DNA from: Liolophura sinensis
Lineage: Eukaryota; Mollusca; Polyplacophora; Chitonida; Chitonidae
Reading direction: 5' to 3'
Length of the DNA stretch: 64,000 nucleotides
Assembly (NCBI RefSeq): GCF_032854445.1
Contig: NC_088301.1
Coordinates: 31,046,402 to 31,110,401 of the forward strand
Part shown: one piece after another, positions 1-13,400 of the stretch
Layout of the letters: every line of letters begins with the position of its first letter
Position numbering within the stretch: position 1 is the first letter of the stretch
Notes under the pieces: model-generated
What the model was told of the DNA's origin: nothing
Databases searched by the model: none
The model's input: only the letters and a program-made list of their open reading frames with translations
Translations under genes and position numbers: made by a program

Positions 1-1474
1 AATATACCTGTGAAGAGTTTAACAAATCACCTGCTGCATAGAATGTATGTGTATCACAAACAAAGAATATACATCATCACAACTGGGATCAAAATGGAAT
101 AGCTTGAAGTAGAAGCAGAAATTCAGAGGCTTATGTAGCTGTTGGTCTGATAATGATCTGATTAGTTTACTGATCTGGTCAGTTTACTGATCTGGTCAGT
201 TTACTTATGTTTCATCACTATTGGCATTCATGCTGGACACCACATTCACCATTAAAATATGACCAGCTGTGTGCTTAAGTAGCACTGGAAACCCTTTATT
301 TTCAGAAAACAATGCCACTGCCTCACAAAAATGATAACATTGACCACAGTCAGCACATACAGATGATTTCTGTTCTATGTACAAAAATATTTTCCATTCA
401 GCTTGGTGCGATACGAACAATTCGTAAAAACAAAAAGATTTATTTCTTGTCAGTTGAATCAACTACGTGAATCAAATGAATTTGAATCAAATAATCTGGT
501 GACCACACCAGCACATGCCTTCTGTAATTCTTTGGTTCTCTTAAATAATCAAAATAATCGAGTAAAATCACCTAGTGAAATACTGGAATTAAGAAGACCT
601 TGAATGACTACTGTAAATTATGTACAATTATTTCCTAAATTTATGCATCCGATGAAGTATACAACAAATTACTAGATGCTAATAAACAATGTTAGGCTTC
701 CTATCATTTTGCCAGATGACCGCCTGGGGGTAACAAACTGCAGTAAACCTCATGATTTAAGAACAACAGCTGGCTGTGAACTGGCTCATATACATACATG
801 TACAAGTAGCATTACTTTGGTACATATCAAATACTTTTTGCAAACGAAACCACAGGACTAGAAAAGTTTAATGTCGAGATCAAACTCTTTCGTCATCAAA
901 GGTAAAAACAGTCCTGCTGTGTCACGTTGACTTATGAAAAATGCTAGACAACCTTTGTAGACATTAATTTATCCATTACTTGTCTTACTATGTTTCAAAG
1001 GTACAAATGACACCTGTTTCCTGTAGAAACTTCCCAAGTTCACAAACCTTCCGCTCCTCAAATTTCTCCATCCTTTGTCTACTCTCTATTCAGACACCCA
1101 TGTTGTAAAAAATGTGATGCTGCCGAACATGTTTGACTGGTCACATGATACAGTTGGACTTTTTTTATTACCTTTGGCAATAAAAGGGTTCGAACTTCAA
1201 ACTCTGCTGTTTTCAAGCTGTTTTAATGACTCCAGCCAGGTAAACCTGATCAAAGTTCTAAAATCACCTCCCACAGTTCATAATGGAATTAGCATGATGA
1301 GAGGTGGTAAGTAAATAAGAAACAAAAAATACTGCAATTTTCATATGCCTGCACAGCCGTTGTGAATGTCGCAACACACAACTCACTGTAAAATGTTACC
1401 CCTCAAAATCTGGCAACTAAACCTGAGGAAGTGTAACACTGCTCCTGGATTTGTACACCTATATCACAGTAAGA
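1..1474 (-). other. SGK3 3' side: untranslated region and flanking DNA
   Basis: No coding exon seen. On the minus strand, AATAAA hexamers that could serve as polyadenylation signals lie at 1169-1164, 444-439 and 300-295; the first is about 300 nt past the stop codon. Which one is used cannot be told from sequence. Short open frames here look random. Confidence 0.35.
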
Positions 1475-4400
1475 TCAGTTAAACACATCTTCTGACGGTG
1501 GCACGTAGGAAAAGCCCAGGAACGCCCCATCTGCCTCCCTCACACTCGCACTAACCAGCTTCTGGTCGGCAGACTTTCCCAATGAGGCTACAAACAAAAT
1601 GTACTTATTTATCTCACTGAGGTCTAACGACATATGCACAAATTCTTCATTTACATGTCAGCTGTAGGAGTTATTGGTAGTGCAATTTTGCCATGACAAC
1701 GCCTGGTACAGCCATAACTAAGGTTACCTATAGTGTCCTTATACCAGCCAGCTAAAAAAAAAAGGAATATTGTCTTGATGCTACTGTGATATTTATCCAC
1801 AGCAGTATTATTTACAATGAATGGTGATAACAGGCTTTCCACAAGAAAACAGCCAAACAGAGGGCTGACTGACTGATTCGTTGTGTGTAATGCTGTGATA
1901 AAGACATTTTCACTTCTATAATGGCGGTCTGGTTTATGGACAAGAGGAAACCAGAGAGCCCAGAGTAATCCACAGGCCTTCGCCAGATAGATGAAAAACT
2001 CGCCTTGAAACCACCACAACAAGAGGCCACACTGGTCAAAGGTATGACAGTTGCAGCTAACCAGCCATTTATCTATCTGAACCAATGAGGCAGAGGGATG
2101 ACATAAACTATATTAGAACTGTGTTTACTTATTATTAGGGTTACTCAGAACATGAATATATCATTCTGTGAGATTGGCTACAAGTCATAACCTTAAACAG
2201 GTGCAAATTCACAATGGCCTTAACAGGCCCAAGAAACTGAAATTGTCTTGTACTCAGGCCTCTTGTTAAACTAAACACATACTGAACTGCATTTCACAGC
2301 TAAAAATACTCGGCCATTGGTTACATAATCTTAAATCCTTTCAATACATGTAGCTACTATAGTATAGATCTCTGCAGGGAAGGCTTTATTCATTCATTGC
2401 TTGTACTTGTGTACTTACCTGGAACAGGTTCTCGCACAAACTCCGGATCAAAATGCTTCAAATCCAACTGGCCACTCTGTTACATAAAGACAACATTGTT
2501 ACACTGATTCCACCTTTATCACACGTAAATATCAATGATCTTGTGTTGACTGTTACATGTAGCAGCAGGCTTCAAAAGACATTTACCTGCACATGCACCT
2601 GCTGATGGCTGCGAGTTTCCCCAGGGCTCTGCCCGGTTTCCACCCAACATAATGCTGGCTGCTGTCATATAAGTGAAATATTCTTGAGTACGGCGTTAAA
2701 CACCAATCAAATAAATAAATAAATAAATAAACATAACAAGGTGTTCTTATTATGATAAGCTTACCACATCTGAATTATAAAGGTGCCCTATTATTATAAG
2801 CTTACCACATCTGAATTATAAAGAGGTGCTCTTATTACAAATAGCTTACCACATCTGAATTATAAAGATGTGCTCTTATAATAAGATTACCACATCTGAA
2901 TTATAAAGAGGTGCTCTTATTATGATAAGCTTACCACATATGAATTATATGGAGGTGCTCTTATTACAAATAGCTTACCACATCTGAATTATAAAGAGGT
3001 GCTCTTATTATAAGCTTACCACATTGGGATTATAAAGAGGTGCTCTTATTAGGATATGCTTACCACATTAGGATTATAAAGACATGCTCTTGTTATGATA
3101 TGCTTACCACATTGGGATTATAAAGAGGTGCTCTTATTATGATATGCTTACCACATTGGGATTATAAAGAGGTGCTCTTATTATGATATGCTTACCACAT
3201 TGGGATTATAAAGAGGTGCTCTTATTATGATATGCTTACCACATTAGGATTATAAAGAGGTGCTCCTATTATGATATGCTTACCACATTGGGATTATAAA
3301 GAGGTGCTCTTATTATGATATGCTTACCACATTAGGATTATAAAGAGGTGCTCTTATTATGATATGCTTACCACATTGGGATTATAAAGAGGTGCTCTTA
3401 TTATGATATGCTTACCACATTGGGATTATAAAGAGGTGCTCTTATTATGATATGCTTACCACATTGGGATTATAAAGACGTACTGCTTAACACATTAGAA
3501 TTATAAAGACGTGCTCTTATTATGATATGCTTACCACATTGGGATTATATGGAGGATCCACTCGCTTATTGTCCAAATCATCCCAGTTGACATCAGCGAA
3601 AAACTCATGTGATCTGATTTCTTTAAAATCTGCTTTACATCCCAAACGTTTTTCCTTCTCCTTTTGCAAAAGCTGTAACGACAAACAAGAAGTATTAGTG
3701 TTGTTTCTGTGTTGAATGAATAAATCCATGTTCATGAGTCAAACTAAGGAAAATGATATTAAGTTTTGCCCTCTGACTTAGAAAGTGTATCCCATGATTC
3801 ATTGCACTAATTGTGGGCCTGACTGACTGGGCGCCGCAGGAGAGAGCATTGGCAGTGGTCATGGGATTGTATGGACAGTTCCCAAATGTAACAAACTAGT
3901 TCACGCTTCACTGAGCAGTCAGCCTATGCTACTGCCACCAACAGTTCATGTTTTCCTCAGTTTTAATCATGATGAATTTAGTACATAAAGGTTTACTTCA
4001 CAAAAGCTGCACCCTGATTGTTTCATTTGTTTTATGATCCCCATTTTATGATGAAAGAGAATTCAGAAAAACACTCTCTGGGGATTGATGAGCGTGATTA
4101 CCCAGTACCTTTATACATTTGGGGTGGCATGTCAAATATGCATTAATATGCATGCAGAGCCCTTCATGTACAACAGAACTTAGAACCCAGCAAATCCTTA
4201 CTTGCAAATTACCAGCAGATGCAGACTCAAACATTGTTCAAAGCGACAACTTACAATCACAGGGCTCAAAATCTCCATATGTTTATTATACCTGTTGATA
4301 ACATGATTTTTGCTGAGGAAAGGCGAAAGAAATTAAATAAAATATGCACGCAGAATGGCATATTCCACTCTCGACAGACATTTCTCAGTGAAGTCCATTT

Positions 4401-7400
4401 GTAGTTGAAATACATGTGTACATATATCAGAATATGTGGGCTCAGAATAGACAACCATTCACAACATAATGCTGCAACGTCACTCGCATGTTAACCAAAC
4501 ATTGGTTTGCCATTTCAAAACCTGCAATTTACATTGTGAGTGAGTGAGTGCTTGGGGTTTAACGTCGTGCTCAACAATTTTTCAGTCATATGACGACAAA
4601 GGAATCCTTAGGGTGTATGTAATGTACCTCCTTGTTACAGGGCGGATTTCCACCGCTCTTTTATACAGTGCTGCTTCACTGAGACGACTTACCGAAGGCA
4701 AGTAAGCCGCCAAGCCCAAGCCATAATACTGATACAGGTCAACCAGTCGTTGCACTATCCCACTCATGCTGAACGCCAAGCCAAGAAGTTACAACTTAGG
4801 TCTTAGGTGTGACTCGACCTTGGATTGATCCTAGATCTACTGCTCCCGAAGCAGATGCTCTACCAGCTGTGCTATCTGGGCCGGGCAATTTACATTGTAA
4901 TAATTGTACTGGCATGACCATGCATCTAGACATTGCTAGACATTGGAATTTACAGGTTTGTAATAGTCATTTCCTGACTTGATGCTTTCTTGGGTCTAAT
5001 TCATGTATATAATTATAAATGGCTAGTTGGGAGATCTGCACAACTCTGTCAGTGACGATTAGGGACAATTAGGGACCATAGCTATGGTAATGAAACAGGC
5101 CCGGGGCTTATCACCCACTTCTGTCATCTTTCTGCTAATTCAGCCTGTACAAAAGTAAACAACAGTAACCAATAGGGGAAACTTTATGTCAGTTACCGTA
5201 ATCTCTGGTATCAGATAAAAGTAAACACAAATCATTGACAACAATCAGCAAACATGTAGACTGAAATTAATAATTAAACTGTGTCAACGAAATCATGGTA
5301 CCACACTTATTTAACATAAAAAAAGGTAAACATGACTTTTTCTATCTGTCTGTATCTTTTATTTGTAACAAGGGTGTGCGCCTATAGGTTTCCACTTAAT
5401 CATTTTGTCAGTACAATCAAACCCTGGGACTAGATTCTTTGCAAGAATTTCAGACAAAACGGATTTCTCATTTTCTTGGAGAAAAACATACCCCTTCAAG
5501 AATCTGTCGAGCATTCACAGACACATTGGTTCTCAGTCGTAGAGGTTTATACAGGATGTTGTCATACATTTCTGCTGTGTCCCTGCTGTAGAATGGAGGC
5601 TGTTGACCAAAAGTGAAAGTAAACATCAATGTGCTAATCCAACATCAGACACAACAATACATGTTTGCTGACTAACTCAAGACTTGTAATTACATGTATA
5701 TTCAAATCTATTGCTAAGTGAACATGGCATAATGGCTGACAACTAAAGAATGAAGCAATGGCTTTACATGGCTCAACACCATTTCTACAACATTACTGCT
5801 CTAACCTGGCATGACGACTAAACTGTGAACTTATATAAAGCTATACAAAGCTGACTCAGACTGACAACAATTGCACTCAGAGAAAGGCAAGTTTTGATAA
5901 AAATTAGTCTATAATTTTGTTTTTTTTTTGTTTTTTTGTTTGGTCAGCTATAAATTGTGTTTGGTTCACATAACTATAAAACTGAAGTCAAACATGCCAT
6001 AGAAGCTACTCAACTGCCCAATCGGCCAACAGACGGAAAGATGCTACTGAAGTCAAGCAAATTATTAAAGAAACACAACTTTATTAAAAATTAATTGTCA
6101 ATTTGTCAATAAAGACTAATACATCATAATTTATTACCAGCATTGCTTTTTTAATGTCTTATTCAATAATTTTTAACTTTTACGACAGTGGTCAAGGTTA
6201 TGGACAGAGGACACTGAAGAGCTTGGAGTAAAACACCCTGCACCAGATACCTAACAAACCTCCTGACAAAGTTACAACCAAAGCAATGAGAACTGGAACT
6301 GAATACACAGGGAAAATCCTCTAAGGTGTAAGCATCAAGAGTATCATTTTAACATGCTAAACATAATAAATGAATCAAACTTCGCAAAAACTCTTAAGAG
6401 GCTCCTTAAGGTGGATGAATCGATCGGAATCAAGCAAAATGTGTCACCTGAAAAATGCTCAACTTCAGGTGAAATACGGTAGTCTAGTATTCTAGCAAAT
6501 AGTGTTAAAATACTGTTTTCTCAATATGGATAATAGCGCTACACTGAAGCCCTCTGACACTTTGTGGCTGAATCCAGCTTTTAATGGCTTGACATCAGGA
6601 AATGTCAGCTACAGGTGAGGATTTGTAATTTAGTCACATCCACCAGCCATCACATTAGGAAAATTCTGGTTTACAGAAACACCAAATAAAGAATTACAGC
6701 ACATATATGGTAAATGACCTAAAATTTCACCCCAAAAAGTCAATTATAGGGGCAAATAAATATCATTAAATACTTTTGCTGCTGAAACCAACAGACTATC
6801 ATCTACCTCCCAAGTAAACCTCAACACACTTTTCCAGGATTAACAGAACTTCAGGAATCAGGCCAACTGTGCAACTTAGTCATAGGTGAAATTGTAGGTC
6901 ATTTAGTGTAATCACAGCAAGCTATGATAATGTGCTGCACAGCCACTGAGCAATGATTTATTTATTTATTTATTTATTCATTTATTTACTTGATTGGTGT
7001 TTTACGCCTTACTCAAGAATACTTCACTTATAAGATGGCTGCCAGCATTATGGTAGGAAACCAGGCAGAGCCCGAGGGGAAACCCATGACCATCCGTAGG
7101 TTGATCGCAGACCTTCTCACATACAGCTGGAGAGGACTTCAGCCTGAGCAATGAAGTATTTAAGTATAGTAACAAACCAGGCCATATAGCATCTCATAGA
7201 GGACAGCTCCTAGACACCACCAATCCACTGTCTTATCATATGGCTGCTTCCTCAGGACTTCAGGGGCTAGGTACTGCAGAATAACAATGGCTAAATTGTA
7301 AAATGCATTCATGGTGACATAAGCTAAACAGAAGTTAGCATAATGCAAAGCAGAGAAACTTCGAAAAAAAACTGAAAAGTTGTATCCTAAAGATGACAAA

Positions 7401-10400
7401 TTAAATTTTGTCAAAATATTGAAACGTTAAATACATGTGCTCAGAATTTGTTCACAGTATCTATACTTTTGCATTATGCTAAGCCTATTGGTGGATCAAC
7501 ACATCTGTAGCTAAACAAAGGTTGTGAGAATTCAACCATGTTACCATAGTGAGCAGCAAAGGAATTAAGTAATTTAAATATAGATGATAAAGTCAGAGCC
7601 ATTCAAATCACTGTACAACAATGTACCCAACTATTTTTTTCATTTACTTATTTATTTCTTTTTTAAGGTCTGATGTGACATGAAAATCATTTAATCTAGA
7701 ATAAAACATTTTGATCTTTTTTAACATCACCTTACTCAAAAATATTTCACTTATACGACGACGTCCAGCATTATGGTGTGCGGAAACTGGGCAGAACCCA
7801 GGGGAAATCCATGGCCATCTGCCGGTTGCTGGCAAACCTTCCCACGTAAGGCCAGAGAGAAAGCCTACATGAGCTAGACTTGAATTCACAACAACCGTAC
7901 TGGTGGGTGGCTTTTGGGTCACTGTGCCTCGTTGAAGGTGTCATTTTCGTTATATAATGTTTACTTATTTATCTGATTGGTGTTTTACATTGTACTCAAG
8001 AATATGTACTCCATATGTTCATTATATAAAGAAAGAGGAAGGGGCTAACCAGACTCTAAGTCTTCTGTAATATCGCCAGCAACTCACCTAAAGTGCAACA
8101 GTAAAAAACTTTACTCTAAACTCACTCTAAAGTGCAAAACTTTAGCTCATTTAGCACAGATCGCTTTTTGCCTATGCTGGAAGTGTGCACCTGTGTTTTT
8201 ACCTCAGGTGTTCCACAGAACGTGGAAGTTGTTCCCATTCCTTCTATCCCTTCTTTACACAGTCCAAAATCTGTCAGCACAACATGGCCCTGCAGCACAA
8301 GAATACGACAACATCATAATTTACATTCAGGAAGTAAAACACATACATATAAAAGCTGGACCCGTGGCCACAGTTCCACAGGGTAAACAAATACGTGTAT
8401 ATCTAGAGGTTACTGGAAAACTTGCTTACATAGTCCTATGCCCACTTCCATAAAACTTGATGAAATCACTTTTCTGTAACATTTCTTGCCAATGACAATG
8501 CCAGGCATTGTTAATTATCATATTACCGTTCTGTACATAAGATTTATGAACATTTGAAAAAAGCTGAATTTGAATTATTTATTTATTTGATTTGAGTTTT
8601 ACGCCTTAGTCAAGAATACTTCACCTGTACGACATGAGCCAGCATTATGGTGGAGGAACTCCACAACAATCCACAGACTGCTGGCAAACCTTCCAAAGAG
8701 GAAGCCATGAGCTGGACTTGAACTCACTGCCGGGCTGATACCTTGGCATGATTGGTGAGAGACTCCTGGGTCATTATGCTGTGCTAGCATGCTAACCACT
8801 CGGCCACAGTGGGCCTACTCATTTCAAAATCATAGCAATTTCATTTCAATACACACTGCTTTAAGTTTAAGTGTGTAGGAAAACCAAGCCACAGGAAGCT
8901 GGATTCAACGTCTTAACTTCATTGGTCACAGGCTATATGACTTTCAGCAGAAGATATTGCCCTGTACTCCACAAAATATAACCAGCACCTACCTTTGAAT
9001 CTAACAGTATGTTTTCTGGCTTTAGATCTCTGGAAAGAGCAAACACACATTTGATATAAACATCTATGTAAAATAGATGCTGTCATTGCAATTCTGAAAA
9101 TTATGCCAGCAACAGATGTCACCTACAGGTATAAAACGTTGAAGACGTGAGAATAACAGCTTCGTCAAAGTCTACAAAACAGCAAAAATTACCTTAATTT
9201 TGTGAAAATTCACAAAAACCAACATAAAATGACACTTGCTCTGTTACGCGTCTGTAAATGGTAACTGAAGCCAAATACCAAATATCAATTCATCTGGCCA
9301 TAATTCTGCCATAAACGATCAAAACCAAAATCCAGTTTGATCTGTAAATCATCCTGATGACATTATTAGTATCACGTTTCAATTCAATACAATGAACAGT
9401 TCTGTGACAAACTGCTTGAGGACTAACAGACTTGAGGTAAAGTTCAGGCACAAATTACGTCAAGTTGTTAAAATCTCTGACAGCTCTTCATATATATCCA
9501 TGCATGAACTCAAGTTTTACTGTAAGTTCCATGGCAAACTTTATCATGTGTCATGTGATACAAATATACATTATTATACCTCAGGAGCTACTGTAATATA
9601 TTGTCTGCCTGCAACTAATTCACTTTAGGCATCTAATATTTATTGGTAACTTTTAACTTTAGTATCGTTGGTCCGTAACAGGACAAACAAAGGCAGATAC
9701 CCTGTACCTGTAGATGATGTTGAGGGAGTGCAGATAGCCCAGGGCACTAGCAATCTCAGCTGAATAGAACTTGGCCCTGGCTTCAGGGAAGTATCGCTCT
9801 CGTTGTAAATGAAAGAAAAGCTATCAAAAACAAAACACACAAACAGTTCTTCATATATGTTTACTTGTCTGTAGTTTAACAGTGTCTTAACATTATCTTA
9901 GTCTCACCACATCAGTGTCTTGTACAAATTTCCTTTCAGTACATACAAAAAATGAGAAGAAAACTTGCTATACTTGATATTTAAGTGATGTTTCTGTGCT
10001 TCTAAAAGCACTGTTGTTTGAAGTGTTTTTAAGGTAAGTGGACAAGCTCACTCCAAATTAAATTTCCAAAGCAACATTTCATGTTTCAAACAATCACTTG
10101 CAAATTGTCAATGAAAGGAACATAGTTTCATTATTTTGTACATACCAGTGCAAATATCTATGGGTATATTAAACCTGAACATAGATGCCCAATATTTTGG
10201 GGAAAAAAATATAAGAAAGTGGTATATGAACCATACTGTAAAGGCTAGTACTGGTAGAACTGGACAAAGGTTAGCTGTGTTAAGTAACCTTAGTCCAGTA
10301 TGACTAAGTTTTTGCATTTATTTCATGTTTCATCGGACTGGTATTTCAGGCTGTACACAACAATATTTCACTTATATGCAGGCAGGCGGCAATATGGTGG

Positions 10401-13400
10401 GAGGAAACCGAGCAGAGCCTGGGGGTAACCCACAACCATCCCCAGGTTGCTGAAGGTTGCTGATGAGAGGCCCCTAGGTCATTGAGGTTCTAGAGTAAGC
10501 CAAGGAGGTTTTCCACTGTTTATCAAAAAAATCAGGCACCTATTTTCAGGCTTGGTTAAAAAAAGCTTGGTTCTAAAAGCTTTCTTTACTGACTTCACTT
10601 TCTAATGTGTTGTTCTTACTAAGTTATGTAGTTATATGTACATACATGTAGGTATAAAATCGAAGACAGTTCCAAATGATCTGTACAAACATGTGCTAAT
10701 ACACTTGTGCAAAATTATCAATCTACACATCAATTACCTCACCACCATTCACATAATCCAGAACAAAATACAGTTTGTCTGGGGTCTGGAAGGAGAAATG
10801 CAGGCCAACTAGGAAGGGGTGTTTGATGTTTTTGAGCAGGACATTCCTCTCTGCCATGATGTGTTTTGCTTCATTTCTCTTCATAATCGCCTGTTTCTGT
10901 AGAACCTTCACTGCATAAATTTTGCCCTCCACTTTGTGACGTGCTAGCAAAACGTGTAAGAGAAAGCACACAATCAGTCCCTGTTAAAAACAATTACTGA
11001 ACTATGTTTATTTATTAATTTACACCAGCCCATTGGTGTTTTACACGATACATGATATTTTTTTAATTTCTGTGACTGTGGTCAAGTTTGTCTGAAGTAA
11101 ACCACTGCTCATTCAAAATATTAGAGGAGAGCCAAGCCAAAAGGCGATATATCTCCTTGATACATTTGGGTAACAGCATAGTAATGCCTCACAATCTGCT
11201 AAATTCCACTACAAAGTATCTGGCTTCATTCTGATTAAACGTCTCTGTCCACAGGCTGTACATTAGCAATAGGTGAACATCCTTCCTTTACACCATGAAA
11301 ACACACATTTGAAAACGCAAGCTTTTCTGGACCAGGGGTTGTTTAAAAGCGTATTAGCTAATACTGATATTAAGTCAATTTACATATTTATGATTTTAAT
11401 AAAACCCAGGAACCAACATAAGTTTAGCTGGCAGGGTGTCTCAGGCTCTTTTAGATGTCCTGTTCTAACAAAATTAACATGGGAGAGATAGGGTGAAAAC
11501 AGGCAAAAATTAGAAATGAGATGGCCTTATTTTAAATTCTGGCTATATCTACGGGAACCAATTAATTTGTACAGAGACCAAATGAAGTAGCAGTACATTA
11601 TCTGCCTGATTTAACATACTGTTACACAATTGTTTTTGGCCCAAAGTACAAAACTGAAGAACTGGCTTAAAGATAAAGCCGATATTGAGTCTTAATACTG
11701 TTTTGCACAACCAGGCACTGGATACTATTTACTGCCATAACAGATTGATTCATGTAATTCAATTCAGAACAAGCGTATGTGAAGACCCATTACCATGATG
11801 GAATGGAAGCTGGCCATTAGATGCTATGAAGTATAGGAAATACTCATCTTTCCAAAACTGCCTTTTCCGATGACTTTGAGAAATTCAAAATGGCTAGGTT
11901 TCACACTGAAAGTTAAACAATAACAAAGTATATGTATCACATTCAAAAAACACCCACAAAATGCAGAAAACAGGCACAAAAATTAGTGGGAATGTCACAC
12001 AAACCAGAAGAAATCTGATCAATGGTAAAAGATCAAGTCATCTTTTATGATTTTCTTGCAGAGCTTAAACTAAAGGTTCCTTACCTTCTAAAACAAGATC
12101 ACCTGACTGAATGACTATGGCTTAACTCAACATAGGCAACATTTCAGCCACATTGAGGTGACAAGATCACTTGAACATGGTATATAAGATGTCAGTACCT
12201 AGATTGTAGAAAATTTTCCAGCTATACATGAGATGTATAGAAAAACAGATGTTGAAGAGACCGTCATATGTTGCCTGGATACATACAATATGTTTTTCTA
12301 TTTATTAGGGGTCTACACAGGTAGTCCTGCAGGACACCTATTGTTTTCGTACAGGTTATTATTATTATTAGGGGTCCACATAGGTAGTCCTGCAGGACAC
12401 CCACTGTTTTTGTTCAGATTATTATTATTATTAGGGGTCCACATAGGTAGTCCTGCAGGACACCCACTGTTTTTGTTCAGATTATTATTATTATTAGGGG
12501 TCCACATAGGTAGTCCTGCAGGGCACCTACTGTTTTTGTTCAGATTATTATTATTATTAGGGGTCCACATAGGTAGTCCTACAGGACACCTACTGTTTTT
12601 GTTCAAGTTATTATTATTATTAGGGGTCCACATAGAAAGTCCTGCAGGACACCCACTGTTTTTGTTCAGATTATTATTATTATTAGGGGTCCACATAGGT
12701 AGTCCTGCAGGGCACCCACTGTTTTTTGTTCAGATTATTATTATTATTAGGGGTCCACATAGGTAGTCCTGCAGGACACCTACTGTTTTTGTTCAGATTA
12801 CTATTATTATTAGGGGTCCACATAGGTAGTCCTGCAGGACACCTACTGTTTTTGTTCAGATTATTATCATTATTAGGGGTCCACATAGGTAGTCCTGCAG
12901 GACACCTACTGTTTTTGTTCAGATTATTATTATTATTAGGGGTCCACATAGGTAGTCCTTCAGGACACCCACTGTTTTTGTTCAGATTATTATTATTATT
13001 AGGGGTCCACATAGGTAGTCCTGCAGGACACCTATTGTTTTTGTTCAGATTATTATTATTATTAGGGGTCCACATAGGTAGTCCTGCAGGACACCTACTG
13101 TTTCTGTTCAGATTATTATTATTATTAGGGGTCCACATAGGTAGTCCTGCAGGGCACCTACTGTTTCTGTTCAGATTATTATTATTATTAGGGGTCCACA
13201 TAGGTAGTCCTGCAGGACACCTACTGTTTTTGTTCGGGTTATTATTATTATTATTCCACCAATTTTGTAAGCAGCATACAGCTTAGACCGTTTGATTGAC
13301 TGACTTGAAATTTGGCAGTAAAATGCCATAATATCTTAAGTTGTGCACTACAGAGCCTGATTTAGATTTTAGCCATATTAGATTTTATAAGTTATTGTTT

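Noticed and set aside
12233-13286. Long open frames on both strands encoding 21-residue repeats ([10 protein letters not shown] and [10 protein letters not shown] types)
   Set aside because: They follow from a 63-bp period with no stop in those frames. They lie in an SGK3 intron, have no supporting splice or start context, and both strands are open alike.
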